Below, in pieces: positions 18,401 to 26,332 of a DNA stretch of 64,000 bases. Under the pieces are notes generated by a model, which had not been told where the DNA came from, searched no databases, and worked only from the letters and a program-made list of their open reading frames with translations. The position numbers and the translations under genes were made by a program. Within the stretch, counting starts at the first letter, position 1, and each line of letters starts with the position of its first letter. This DNA comes from Roseburia sp. (GTDB taxonomy: Bacteria > Bacillota > Clostridia > Lachnospirales > Lachnospiraceae), in the NCBI GenBank assembly GCA_017937095.1, contig JAGBEG010000013.1, positions 186,001 to 250,000 on the forward strand, in the 5' to 3' direction.

Positions 18401-20237
18401 ATGCATCTACATAATACATTCCGACATTATAGCGATGCTTACTGATATTCAAAGTAGTCTGATATGTTCCTGTACCGTTATTTGCCACATCGTACCATGC
18501 TAAATCGCTGTGATCTGATTTTGACCAGACCGCAAAAGATACTTTGCTGATCTTATCAGAAGGTCCAACACTGGAAACACTCATAGTAGCCGTTCCGGTA
18601 CTGTTGTTCAAATTGCTAACCTTCACCGCCCCGGCAGTGACCGTTATATTCTCAACCTTCGATAGACCATAATAAGATGCAATCGCTGTCGCATCTGCCA
18701 CACCTAGCATCTTTAACTTGTCATCGCTGATCAGAAAATTATTCACATCATCTATGTTCGTTACAAACGCATGCTCAACGATAATCGCTGGTATACCATT
18801 CAGCTTGCTATTACGAATGACTCCATAATAATCTGCTGCCGAACCATCCGGGTACTTATCCTGCTGAGCATCTTTTATCTGAATTCCCCGATTGTATAAC
18901 CCCAATGCAACAAGATGGTTCTCAATTTCCTGCGCCAGGCCCTGTCCAACCGTGCTCACCCATGGATTGTAATTCGAATTCGGGTAAAATACCATCGCTC
19001 CATGAGCGGAACTGGACGCAGAATTATTGTGCAGGCTGACATAAACATCCGCTCCCACACTCTTGGCAAACGCTACACGATTCTCGTTACATCCTCCGGA
19101 AGTTGTTCCCGGATACGGACAGCTTCCATCCGTCGGTCTTGTAAGATAAACCGTAACCCCATGATACTGTTCCAGTTCTTCCTTACAGTATAACGCAATT
19201 TTGAGGTTTAGCGTCTCCTCTCCCAGTCCGTTCGCCTGTGCCCCTGCATGTGTCTTATCATGTCCCGGATCAAGTACTACGACAATGTTACCTGCCTTCG
19301 CACTGTCAGCCGAATATGCAGCTATTCCATCCTCGTCATCCAGACTCAGCGTCGCTATCTGCTGCTCAATACTGGCGTTACTGATTGCCTCCTCCAGTGA
19401 AGTCTCAGAAATCGTGTTACCGTCTTCGTCAATTCTGACAACGTCCATATCTACATTGGCAGATTCGTCTGTCGTGCCATCGTCGATCACTGCATCCGGT
19501 GTCGTCTCTACTTCCTGATTCACACCAAATACCGCCTCTATACCAGCCTCTGAAAAAAATTCGGTATAAGACTCTCCGTCTACTTTAAACGTAACGGAAT
19601 CAAGCTGATATACACCTGTCTGGCTTTCGTCTGAAAAAAGCATTTCAAAGAGGAGCGCATTGTCTACGACTTCCTTATAATACTGTTGAAACACCTCACC
19701 CGTAGCCTGATTATGATACTGCAGAATACCTTCCTCAATCGTCTTATCACATCCGATTCCAAGAACTACCTGCTGTGCTGTCCCCAAAGCAACATTGCTC
19801 TCGTTTACCATCAGGTATTCAATCAAGTACTCTTCTTCTGCTTCCTCTGTCTCCGTTTCTTCTTCCAGAGACTCTGTTCCAAGCTCATTCGCCTGCGGCT
19901 TCTTGACAGGAGTTGCACTCTCTTCCGTGCTCTCTGTCTTCTCCGTACTCTCTGTACTCTCTGTGCTCTCCGTACTCTCTGTGCTGTCTGTCTTCTCTGT
20001 ACTCTCTGTGCTCTCCGTACTCTCTGTGCTGTCTGTCTTCTCTGTACTCTCTGTCTTCTCCGTACTCTCTAACTTCTCCGTGCCGTTCGTCTTCTCAGTA
20101 CTTTCCGTTGTTTCCACAATTTCTGTTTCCAGAATTTTCTGTTCTCCATTTGCTGCTAATACTGCATCATCTGGAATTGCCGTCAGCAGGGTTATCACTG
20201 ACATTACCATTGCTAAAACTCTTTTTGTTCTTCTCAT
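15402..20237 (-). CDS. Secreted bifunctional autolysin: amidase_3, nine GBS-Bsp-like repeats, glucosaminidase
   Basis: About 1611 residues, exported. A signal peptide (MRRTKRVLAMVMSV to LAAN) is followed by a Ser/Thr/Glu-rich low-complexity linker of STEKTE type repeats. The N-acetylmuramoyl-L-alanine amidase core comes next: VVLDPGHD (Zn His), GLGEETLN (Zn Glu), VSLHNNS (Zn His) and IIVEHAFV (catalytic Glu). Nine GBS-Bsp-like repeats follow, and the protein ends with a mannosyl-glycoprotein endo-beta-N-acetylglucosaminidase domain (AMKETGFLKFGG with catalytic Glu, QFNFAGLG). It should cut peptidoglycan at both peptide stem and glycan chain. I prefer ATG 20237 because it gives a clean signal peptide; an upstream in-frame ATG at 20261 has no ribosome site. 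The gene sits inside the glycan operon, suggesting coupled wall turnover. Confidence 0.9.
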   Translation of the reverse strand: MRRTKRVLAMVMSVITLLTAIPDDAVLAANGEQKILETEIVETTESTEKTNGTEKLESTEKTESTEKTDSTESTESTESTEKTDSTESTESTESTESTEKTESTEESATPVKKPQANELGTESLEEETETEEAEEEYLIEYLMVNESNVALGTAQQVVLGIGCDKTIEEGILQYHNQATGEVFQQYYKEVVDNALLFEMLFSDESQTGVYQLDSVTFKVDGESYTEFFSEAGIEAVFGVNQEVETTPDAVIDDGTTDESANVDMDVVRIDEDGNTISETSLEEAISNASIEQQIATLSLDDEDGIAAYSADSAKAGNIVVVLDPGHDKTHAGAQANGLGEETLNLKIALYCKEELEQYHGVTVYLTRPTDGSCPYPGTTSGGCNENRVAFAKSVGADVYVSLHNNSASSSAHGAMVFYPNSNYNPWVSTVGQGLAQEIENHLVALGLYNRGIQIKDAQQDKYPDGSAADYYGVIRNSKLNGIPAIIVEHAFVTNIDDVNNFLISDDKLKMLGVADATAIASYYGLSKVENITVTAGAVKVSNLNNSTGTATMSVSSVGPSDKISKVSFAVWSKSDHSDLAWYDVANNGTGTYQTTLNISKHRYNVGMYYVDAYAYDIYGKSHYIGGSTCTFSTVKATVVASGNAAQTTYTVSAANVVVPGGVKNVKFAVWSKTGGQDDLIWYTATKDASGKYTASVPIVNHQTSGTYYADAYAVDVNGVNRYIGGAVFQVDDISVSAITIKNTDYEKGQFDVVVSGISSASGVWRVQVPVWSKSDKSDMYWYLAEKQSDGSYVAHIDIAKHGYAYANYYVDVYGTAGNGVRRYLGGKTVNMSFPKTTVTATANSNETNYTISIPQLRMAGKPQKVRVAVWSAAGGKDDLIWYNANATALAGWTVNVPISNHKTDGTYYADVYVTDASGTAAYAGGTIFTVSSTVIGSIQIANKNEGTGQFDVILTGVSAKSGVSQVQIPVWSQSNKSDLYWYTATRQSDGSYKAKVDLANHNYNYANYYVDAYVTSGNGVRKYVGGTRVAMNKPKPVIKVSGNAQETRYTATISNAGLAGGIKSMSFAVWSNSGGKDDLRWYSATKSSGGVWTAEIAIANHKTSGLYYVDAYARNAAGANVYMGGATFTVGGVTISTINIGNKDEGSGRFDVTVSGINTPSGVSSVSIPVWSRSDKSDLHWYTATKQSNGSYVANVSISNHNYNYGTYYADVYVITGNGIRQYVGGKTVTMSVPRAKVTATANSSQTKYSLVASSVGVAGGVKSVRFAVWSQVNGQDDLIWYNATNTAPGTWAVDMTVANHKTAGLYYVDTYVQSAAGSSIYLGGTTFTVNGPTASSVKLVNYNEADGTFGVQVAGVQSAAGIASVRVAVWSSSDHSDLVWYDATTVSSGTYQVGADVRNHQNNTGTYYADAYITDKNSIQRYVGGVTCSMINVTGIYHPIMGSTSVTVKQMADYYKASAYYPSYYANTDAPTIEAFCKIYLEECQAEGVKAEVAFCQAMKETGFLKFGGNVSITQFNFAGLGSTGPGVPGESYPNVRTGIRAQVQHLKAYGCTQPLNQACVDTRFGYVTRNSAPYVEWLGIQENPYGKGWATAKNYGYDIVRMVNNLKAF
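15940..18655 (-). repeat. Array of nine GBS-Bsp-like repeats
   Basis: Nine units of about 300 bp, alternating between GQDD-type and SDxSDL-type. The last six parallel the six units of the transglutaminase-like gene in order and type. Confidence 0.75.
19951..20040 (-). repeat. 45-bp in-frame tandem repeat in the linker
   Basis: Two 45-bp units (19951-19995 and 19996-20040) encode 15 residues each of a Ser-Thr-Glu repeat. Shorter versions of the motif extend on both sides, to about 19920 and 20110. Length variation would be silent for the reading frame. Confidence 0.75.
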
Positions 20238-20293
20238 AAGTTCCCGCCATTCCTTTTGCATAAACCAATCGTCACTTCAATTTCCGCCGTTCT

Positions 20294-21400
20294 CTATTCT
20301 ACCAACCATTTTCCAGTGTTGCCACAGGAAATCCCTGTTAATCTCCTATTCGCCCCGCTAAATTCCTCAATCTGCTCATCCATACACTTTTCCACATCAC
20401 CGCCAGCTATATAAACCTTTGTCCACTCTACCACCTTCTCAATTGCCGTCTTCGCACTCCAACGCGGTTTCCATCCAAATGTACTCTTTAATTTAGAGCA
20501 ATCCAATTTCAAGAAATTCGCTTCGTGAGGTCCGCCGTCATACTGATTGATCCAGCGTGCATCGCCTCCCCACTTCTCGCAAAAACAATCGACCAACTCT
20601 CCTGTTGTAAGGCAGTCCGCTTCATCCGGTCCAACATTATAAAAGCCCGCATATTTTCCATCCTCGTACTGCTTCTGAGCAATCATCAAATACGCGAACA
20701 GCGGTTCCAATACATGCTGATACGGTCTTGTCGAATAAGGATTCCGAACAATGATCTCTTTTCCTGCTTCCATGGCTCTCACACAGTCAGGAATAATACG
20801 GTTAGCGGCAAAATCTCCGCCTCCTATTACATTCCCGGCACGCGCTGTCGATACAGCAACGCCCATATCCCCAAAAAAAGAATTGATATAGCTGTGTGTT
20901 ACCAGCTCTGAGCATGACTTACTGTTAGAATATGGATCATAGCCATCTAACGGCTCATTTTCCCGGTAGCCCCACTCCCACTCATTATTCTTGTACACCT
21001 TATCCGTTGTCACATTGAGGAAAGACTTCACACATGTATTATTTCTGACACACTCACAGATATTTACCGTGCCCATGACGTTCGTCTCATAAGTATATCT
21101 CGGGTCTTCATAAGAGTCGCGTACGAGAGGCTGCGCTGCCAGATGAAGCACTATCTCCGGCTGTGCCTCCGCAAAAACCTTTGATAAATGCTCATAATCG
21201 CGGATATCACCGATAACAGAGTTCATCTTCTCCTCCACTCCACACACAGAAAAAAGATTCGGCATTGTAGGCGGCTCTAACGCGTAGCCCGTCACCTCCG
21301 CCCCTGCATTCACCAGAATCCGGCATAGCCAGGAACCCTTGAATCCGGTATGTCCGGTAATCAATACTTTTCTCCCTTTATAAAAACTCATATCCATCAT
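20294..21400 (-). CDS. rfbG: CDP-glucose 4,6-dehydratase
   Basis: About 368 residues. An extended SDR starting FYKGRKVLITGHTGFKGSWL (NAD-binding GxxGFxG), with VTTDKVYKNNEW near residue 125 and the RAGNVIGGGDF motif that is characteristic of RfbG/DdhB. It converts CDP-glucose to CDP-4-keto-6-deoxyglucose, the second step of 3,6-dideoxyhexose synthesis. The frame opens at 21442 inside the epimerase gene, but only the Met cluster at 21391-21400 gives the usual N-terminus, so I place the start there. Unusually, it is the last pathway gene in transcription order rather than following rfbF. Confidence 0.9.
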   Translation of the reverse strand: MMDMSFYKGRKVLITGHTGFKGSWLCRILVNAGAEVTGYALEPPTMPNLFSVCGVEEKMNSVIGDIRDYEHLSKVFAEAQPEIVLHLAAQPLVRDSYEDPRYTYETNVMGTVNICECVRNNTCVKSFLNVTTDKVYKNNEWEWGYRENEPLDGYDPYSNSKSCSELVTHSYINSFFGDMGVAVSTARAGNVIGGGDFAANRIIPDCVRAMEAGKEIIVRNPYSTRPYQHVLEPLFAYLMIAQKQYEDGKYAGFYNVGPDEADCLTTGELVDCFCEKWGGDARWINQYDGGPHEANFLKLDCSKLKSTFGWKPRWSAKTAIEKVVEWTKVYIAGGDVEKCMDEQIEEFSGANRRLTGISCGNTGKWLVE

Positions 21401-21422
21401 GCTTTCCACTCTTTCCCGATTC

Positions 21423-21983
21423 CTACAATCCTTCATACTCATTTACAAATTCCTCGAATGTCATTGCTGCTGCATCCTTTTCAGAAACGATTGGCTCTTT
21501 CGTTTCCCATTGAATCGCAAGCTGCCTGTCATCCCAGCGGATTCCCGTGTCATATCCCTTCAAATATTTTCCTATGCATTTATACGATACGATTGCATCC
21601 TCAGAAAGCACTTCAAAACCGTGGGCAAATCCTTTCGGCACCCACACGCTATTATGATTTTCTTCCGACAGGATGACATCTACATACTTTCCGAACGTTG
21701 GAGAATCTTTTCTTAAATCCACAATCACATCACGAATCGTTCCCTTGATTGCCCGGACAATTTTTATCTGGGGATTCTTCGTCTGAAAATGCATTCCCCG
21801 AATCACGCCCTTTTTCGAATATGATTCAAAGTCCTCATATATCTCGGCATCAAGCCCCCATTCTTTAAATACGTCCTTTTCCAGGCTTTTCAGAAAATAT
21901 CCCCGGTTATCCTCCATATAAAAAGGCATTATCAGCTTTACACCCTCTATCGCTAACTCGCTTATCGAAAAATTAGTGTTCAT
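21423..21983 (-). CDS. RfbC-like sugar epimerase (possible AscE-type 5-epimerase)
   Basis: 186 residues, the length of dTDP-4-dehydrorhamnose 3,5-epimerases. RGMHFQ (His65) carries the catalytic base, and VWVPKGFAHGFEVLSE and the later YDTGIRWDD complete the cupin pattern. There are no RmlA, RmlB or RmlD homologues in the window; all neighbours act on CDP-sugars. It is therefore more likely the CDP-3,6-dideoxy-hexulose 5-epimerase step known as AscE in CDP-ascarylose synthesis. The start ATG overlaps the end of the reductase gene by 11 bases with GGAGG six bases upstream. Confidence 0.75.
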   Translation of the reverse strand: MNTNFSISELAIEGVKLIMPFYMEDNRGYFLKSLEKDVFKEWGLDAEIYEDFESYSKKGVIRGMHFQTKNPQIKIVRAIKGTIRDVIVDLRKDSPTFGKYVDVILSEENHNSVWVPKGFAHGFEVLSEDAIVSYKCIGKYLKGYDTGIRWDDRQLAIQWETKEPIVSEKDAAAMTFEEFVNEYEGL

Positions 21984-22893
21984 GTTCTTCCTCCAACATC
22001 CAGTCTCTGGTCAGCTTTACTCCTTCTGCAAAAGACACTTCCGATACAAATCCCAGTTTTTCCAGTTTCGATGTGTCAAACTCTTTATATGTCAGCATTG
22101 CTCCCGAAAAAGGAATTTTCCCAAACATTAACTCAGAATCACTATGCAAAACCTGTTTCATCTCTACAACAAATTCCTTTAAAGGGCGTTGTATCGCGTT
22201 TCCAATATAATAAACAGAATTCACTTCTCCGCGTTTTCCCGCAAGAACAATCTGCCTCACCGCATCCGTAACGTAAATAAAGTCATAGAGTTGACATCCG
22301 TGCGTCAGCTCTATAGCTTCGCTATACAGCATTTTTCGCAATGTCGTATTTAAAAATCTCGCTGATTTTTCTCCTGCACCATATATATTGGATATGATGA
22401 CATTTATATAGCCTATTCCCTCTTTTGTCGCAACGGTCTTCGCCATAAAATCTGCCGTCACTTTAGCTGTACTATAGATATTTCCCATACCCGGCATGGA
22501 ACCATCGGATGAGATATATTGCATTGCCTCATATTCCATAATACTTCCTGCATTGACGAATCGCCCGCACTCCAGACGTTTTGCAAGTCTTACCGCATCG
22601 CATGCTGCCTGTACATTCTGCAATTGCAATATAGTATCTGCACGCTCCATTCCGGCAGTTCCCGACCACGCCAGATGAAAAAACATATCCGCATAATCCC
22701 ACGGAAAGTTCTTCTTATCAAGCCGGGACAAGGTTTGCAGTTCCGCCTCTACCACATATACCAAGTTTTTCCATTCATCGGGAATGCGTCTCTTATCCCG
22801 TACAACCACTGTTACTTCATCGCCCTGCCTTAGAAGCTCTGCGACCAGCCATTTGCCGACAAACCCTGTCGCTCCTGTCACAACAATTTTCAT
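21973..22893 (-). CDS. SDR reductase, probable CDP-4-keto-3,6-dideoxyhexose reductase (AscF/Abe/Prt-like)
   Basis: 306 residues. GATGFVGKWL at 7-16 binds the nucleotide; Tyr140 and Lys144 (NIYSTAKVT) form the SDR catalytic pair. This family in dideoxyhexose loci performs the last 4-keto reduction to abequose, paratose or ascarylose. Its place between RfbH and an epimerase fits the AscF role (after 5-epimerisation), but stereochemistry cannot be read from sequence. It lies 14 bases after the rfbH stop and overlaps the epimerase gene. Confidence 0.7.
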   Translation of the reverse strand: MKIVVTGATGFVGKWLVAELLRQGDEVTVVVRDKRRIPDEWKNLVYVVEAELQTLSRLDKKNFPWDYADMFFHLAWSGTAGMERADTILQLQNVQAACDAVRLAKRLECGRFVNAGSIMEYEAMQYISSDGSMPGMGNIYSTAKVTADFMAKTVATKEGIGYINVIISNIYGAGEKSARFLNTTLRKMLYSEAIELTHGCQLYDFIYVTDAVRQIVLAGKRGEVNSVYYIGNAIQRPLKEFVVEMKQVLHSDSELMFGKIPFSGAMLTYKEFDTSKLEKLGFVSEVSFAEGVKLTRDWMLEEEHEH

Positions 22894-22907
22894 TTTGCCT
22901 CCATCCG

Positions 22908-24248
22908 CTATTGATTTATCGCTTCACGAATCGTCTTTGCCATATAATCAATCATCTCATCTGTCATACCCGGATAAACGCCTACCCAGAAGGTGTCTTT
23001 CATAATTCTGTCTGTATTGGTCAATTCTCCTACCACACGATATCCCTTGCCAGATGCTCTCATCTGATCGAAGCATGGATGCTTTATTAAGTTTCCTGCA
23101 AATAGCATTCTCGTCTGCACACCATGTGCCTCAACATACTGAACCACTTTATTTCTGTCAACACCATCTTTGCAGGTAATCAAAAATCCAAACCAACTTG
23201 GCTTTGAATTCTCACAAGGAACCGGAAGGATCAGCTTGTCTTCCGTACCTGCAAGTCCGTTTTTCAGCCGTTCGAAGTTCTCCCTTCTTCTCTCTACAAA
23301 GCTTGGGAACTTCTCAATTTGAGCGCAACCCACTGCCGCCTGCATATCTGTTGCTTTCAGGTTGTAACCAAAGTGTGAGTATACATACTTATGGTCATAT
23401 CCCAGCGGCAATTCGCCATACTGCTTATCAAATCTATGACCGCATAGATTATCCTGACCGGATGCACAAACACAGTCGCGTCCCCAATCGCGCATAGAAC
23501 GAATACATTTATTGAGCAGCGGATCATTCGTATATACAGCGCCGCCTTCTCCCATGGTCATATGATGTGGCGGATAAAAGCTTGAAGTTCCAATATCACC
23601 TATCGTTCCGGAAAACTTTTCCTCTCCGTTAATTGTATACTTTGTTCCAAGTGCATCACAGTTATCCTCGATCAGCCACAGATTGTGTTTATCGCAGAAT
23701 GCTTTTACATCTGCCAGATCAAATGGATTTCCAAGTGTATGTGCTGCCATGACAACCTTGGTCTTATCCGATAATGCCGCCTCTAACTTTGTAACATCCA
23801 TATTATACTGCGGTATTGTCACATCAATAAATACCGGAACAACGCCGTACTGAATGGCAGGTGTAACCGTAGTTGGAAATCCTGCCGCAACAGTAATCAT
23901 CTCATCCCCAGGCTTTACCTGTCTCTCGCCCAATAAGGGTGACGTCAGCGCCATAAACGCACATAAATTAGCGGAAGACCCCGAATTGACCAGAGAACAA
24001 TACCGTACTCCAAGATAGTCCGCAAAAGCTTTCTCAAATTTTGCTGTGTATCTTCCTGCTGTCAGCCAAAATTCCAGCGCACTGTCAACAAGATTGCACA
24101 TTTCATTGCTATCATACACACGGGATGCATATGGAATGCGATCTCCTTCCAAAAATTCCTTCTTTGTATTGTGATAAGTCTCACAATACTCCTTCACCAT
24201 TTCTAAAATAGCATCCTTCGCCTGCTGCTCTGTCTTATTCTGAAACAT
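22908..24248 (-). CDS. rfbH: CDP-4-keto-6-deoxyglucose 3-dehydratase (E1)
   Basis: 446 residues. An aspartate-aminotransferase-fold PMP enzyme in which the usual PLP lysine is replaced by His (SSFYPPHHMTMGEGG, His228/229), the mark of RfbH/DdhC. Cys259, Cys261 and Cys269 (DCVCASGQDNLC) are in the region that binds the [2Fe-2S] cluster. It removes the C3 hydroxyl of CDP-4-keto-6-deoxyglucose together with an E3 reductase (DdhD). No DdhD gene is in this window, so that partner must be encoded elsewhere or replaced. The gene directly follows rfbF. Confidence 0.92.
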   Translation of the reverse strand: MFQNKTEQQAKDAILEMVKEYCETYHNTKKEFLEGDRIPYASRVYDSNEMCNLVDSALEFWLTAGRYTAKFEKAFADYLGVRYCSLVNSGSSANLCAFMALTSPLLGERQVKPGDEMITVAAGFPTTVTPAIQYGVVPVFIDVTIPQYNMDVTKLEAALSDKTKVVMAAHTLGNPFDLADVKAFCDKHNLWLIEDNCDALGTKYTINGEEKFSGTIGDIGTSSFYPPHHMTMGEGGAVYTNDPLLNKCIRSMRDWGRDCVCASGQDNLCGHRFDKQYGELPLGYDHKYVYSHFGYNLKATDMQAAVGCAQIEKFPSFVERRRENFERLKNGLAGTEDKLILPVPCENSKPSWFGFLITCKDGVDRNKVVQYVEAHGVQTRMLFAGNLIKHPCFDQMRASGKGYRVVGELTNTDRIMKDTFWVGVYPGMTDEMIDYMAKTIREAINQ

Positions 24249-24262
24249 TTTCTTTTCTCCTT

Positions 24263-25045
24263 TTACTCATTCCAAACCTTCCAAGGTGCCTTCCCGCTTT
24301 CCCAAAGCTTCTCCAGTTTTTCCTTATCCCGCAATGTATCCATGCACTGCCAGAAGCCGTGGTGCTTATAACACATAAGTTCTCCGATCTGCGCGATTCT
24401 TTCCATCGGTTCGCGCTCTAGCATAATGGAATCCCCCTCAATATAATCCAATACCTCCGGATTACATACGATAAATCCTCCATTGATCCAACCGCTGTCT
24501 TCCTTGCTTTTTTCTCTGAATGCCTGTATTCGATTGCCCTCCGCAAAATCCATTACTCCAAAACGCCCTTCCGGCTGTATGCCTGTCAGCGTCATTAACT
24601 TACCATGGGATTTATGAAAATCAACCAATTCCTGAATGTTTACGTCTGATACGCCATCACCATATGTCACCATGAATGGTTCATTATCCAGATACTTTTT
24701 AACTCTCTTGACACGTCCGCCTGTCATCGTATTTAATCCTGTATCGACCACCGTCACTTTCCACGGTTCGGCAGTATTATTGTGTACGATCATATCATGC
24801 TTTCCAGTCGTAAAATCGTATGTGATATCGCTTTTATGCAAAAAATAATTTGAAAAATATTCTTTTATCACATACTGCTTATATCCTGCACAAATTATAA
24901 AGTCATTATAACCGTAAGATGAATACAATTTCATAATATGCCACATAATTGGCATGCCGCCAATTTCAATCATCGGCTTTGGTTTCAAATGACTTTCTTC
25001 CGAAATACGGGTTCCGAATCCCCCCGCCAAAATAATTACCTTCAT
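24263..25045 (-). CDS. rfbF: Glucose-1-phosphate cytidylyltransferase
   Basis: 260 residues, the usual length. It opens with VIILAGGFGTRISEESHLKP, the nucleotidyltransferase signature, then MIEIGGMPIMWHIMK and VTYGDGVSDVN near residue 127; the end QCMDTLRDKEKLEKLW is typical of RfbF/DdhA. It makes CDP-glucose from CTP and glucose-1-phosphate, committing carbon to the 3,6-dideoxyhexose. It starts two bases past the codons of the flippase gene (shared GTATAAATG), with GGAGAAGG upstream, so the two are translationally coupled. Confidence 0.92.
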   Translation of the reverse strand: MKVIILAGGFGTRISEESHLKPKPMIEIGGMPIMWHIMKLYSSYGYNDFIICAGYKQYVIKEYFSNYFLHKSDITYDFTTGKHDMIVHNNTAEPWKVTVVDTGLNTMTGGRVKRVKKYLDNEPFMVTYGDGVSDVNIQELVDFHKSHGKLMTLTGIQPEGRFGVMDFAEGNRIQAFREKSKEDSGWINGGFIVCNPEVLDYIEGDSIMLEREPMERIAQIGELMCYKHHGFWQCMDTLRDKEKLEKLWESGKAPWKVWNE

Positions 25046-26332
25046 TTATACCTTCTCCTTTCCTGCTCTCTCTGTTTTTCTCATCATCAGCGCAAATACT
25101 CCAAAACAGATAAAATAACCCATCATCTGCACAAGCATAAGGCTCAGATAAGAAAACGCTGCTCCGCAAATCCCGCCCTTAATAACAAATATATCCGGGA
25201 TAATCAGTGCACAGATAAACGTGACCGTATTGATAATATACAGATAACTCTGCTTTCTAATTATAGTTATAACATAACTCATAAACACATTTAAAGCATT
25301 TAGTCCACCCGCTGCAAGCAAAATTCCAAAAGCAGTTCCATATTCCCTCAGTTCCGTCACCCCATATGCCCATGTCAGCACAATCAAAATAATCTCTCTG
25401 ACACATACAATAATGCCGGTAGTCAAAAGAATAGCCGCCACTATTTTCAAGACTTTTACGGCTAATACCTTTCGTTTTCCTTCATTCCAGATATTCGCAT
25501 ACACAGTCAGCACAGGTCTGTATATGAAGCCGGCTATCATATGCACTGTCGTAGCAGGCAGTAGCAGAATAGTATATATCAACTGATACTGATTGCTCAT
25601 ATTTTCATCAATCGCATACTTCGCAGAATTGAGAATATAAGCCGCTGCAAATGCGCTGAAGAATAATGGAAGAATTTCTTTCGTCAAATGTATGATCTGG
25701 ATTGCCTTTCCCGCCTTATTTTGAGAGAAGTTTCGCCAAACAAGGCTGTTAAATACCCAGACAGTAACCAGTTCTACCATGATTGCAATGATAATGGCAA
25801 GTGAAAAATTCCTACTGATGATCGTTGCAATACACAAAACGCTATCCGGAATCAGCACCTTTAAAAAATTCAGTTCCGACGCAATATCAACCCGTCCCTG
25901 CTGCTGGTATCTTCCCTGAAACACCTCGCAAAACACGTTAATCGCCTTATATATTCCGTATGCGATAATAATAAATGACTTTTCCCCTACTCCGTATTTT
26001 CCGATTGCATAGAAAAAGGCAATCACCACCATCAACCCAACGCTAAGGCATCTCTGTTTAAAATAGATGTCAAAAACATACTTTTCTTTTACATCGGATA
26101 TCTGATATCCCAACGCATTCATGTTTCCAATATTCATCAAAACATTAATGATGGCAACCGCAATAGACAAATTAGCTCCCGCTTCATTTCCTGCAAAGCG
26201 TGTCACAATCAGCAATACTCCAACAGAAGAAATCGCTGTTATCATGCTTGCAAGAGAATTCCACAAATAGCCTCTTTGCATAATGCGTTCCTCACGCATG
26301 ATGCGGTGTACTGCTTTTTCACGCAACGACAT
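25046..26332 (-). CDS. Wzx-type polysaccharide flippase (first of two)
   Basis: 428 residues with about 12 membrane helices and the general pattern of MOP/PST exporters (RGYLWNSLASMITAISSVGVLL at the start, then paired helices with short loops). It probably moves a lipid-linked repeat unit across the membrane. It is shorter and more divergent than the flippase at 49077-50555, suggesting that each serves a different glycan. It overlaps the large membrane protein upstream by 14 bases and is coupled to rfbF downstream. Confidence 0.7.
   Translation of the reverse strand: MSLREKAVHRIMREERIMQRGYLWNSLASMITAISSVGVLLIVTRFAGNEAGANLSIAVAIINVLMNIGNMNALGYQISDVKEKYVFDIYFKQRCLSVGLMVVIAFFYAIGKYGVGEKSFIIIAYGIYKAINVFCEVFQGRYQQQGRVDIASELNFLKVLIPDSVLCIATIISRNFSLAIIIAIMVELVTVWVFNSLVWRNFSQNKAGKAIQIIHLTKEILPLFFSAFAAAYILNSAKYAIDENMSNQYQLIYTILLLPATTVHMIAGFIYRPVLTVYANIWNEGKRKVLAVKVLKIVAAILLTTGIIVCVREIILIVLTWAYGVTELREYGTAFGILLAAGGLNALNVFMSYVITIIRKQSYLYIINTVTFICALIIPDIFVIKGGICGAAFSYLSLMLVQMMGYFICFGVFALMMRKTERAGKEKV

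Noticed and set aside
19201-20361. + strand frames with long Leu/Ser/Val repeats
   Set aside because: They are the reverse reading of the Ser-Thr-Glu linker of the autolysin and have no start context.
21423-21983. RfbC as part of a dTDP-rhamnose pathway
   Set aside because: No RmlA, RmlB or RmlD in the window, and the gene is embedded among CDP-sugar genes.
25020-25025. C6 run in rfbF as another switch tract
   Set aside because: Short, encodes the conserved AGGFGTR motif, and the gene is intact.
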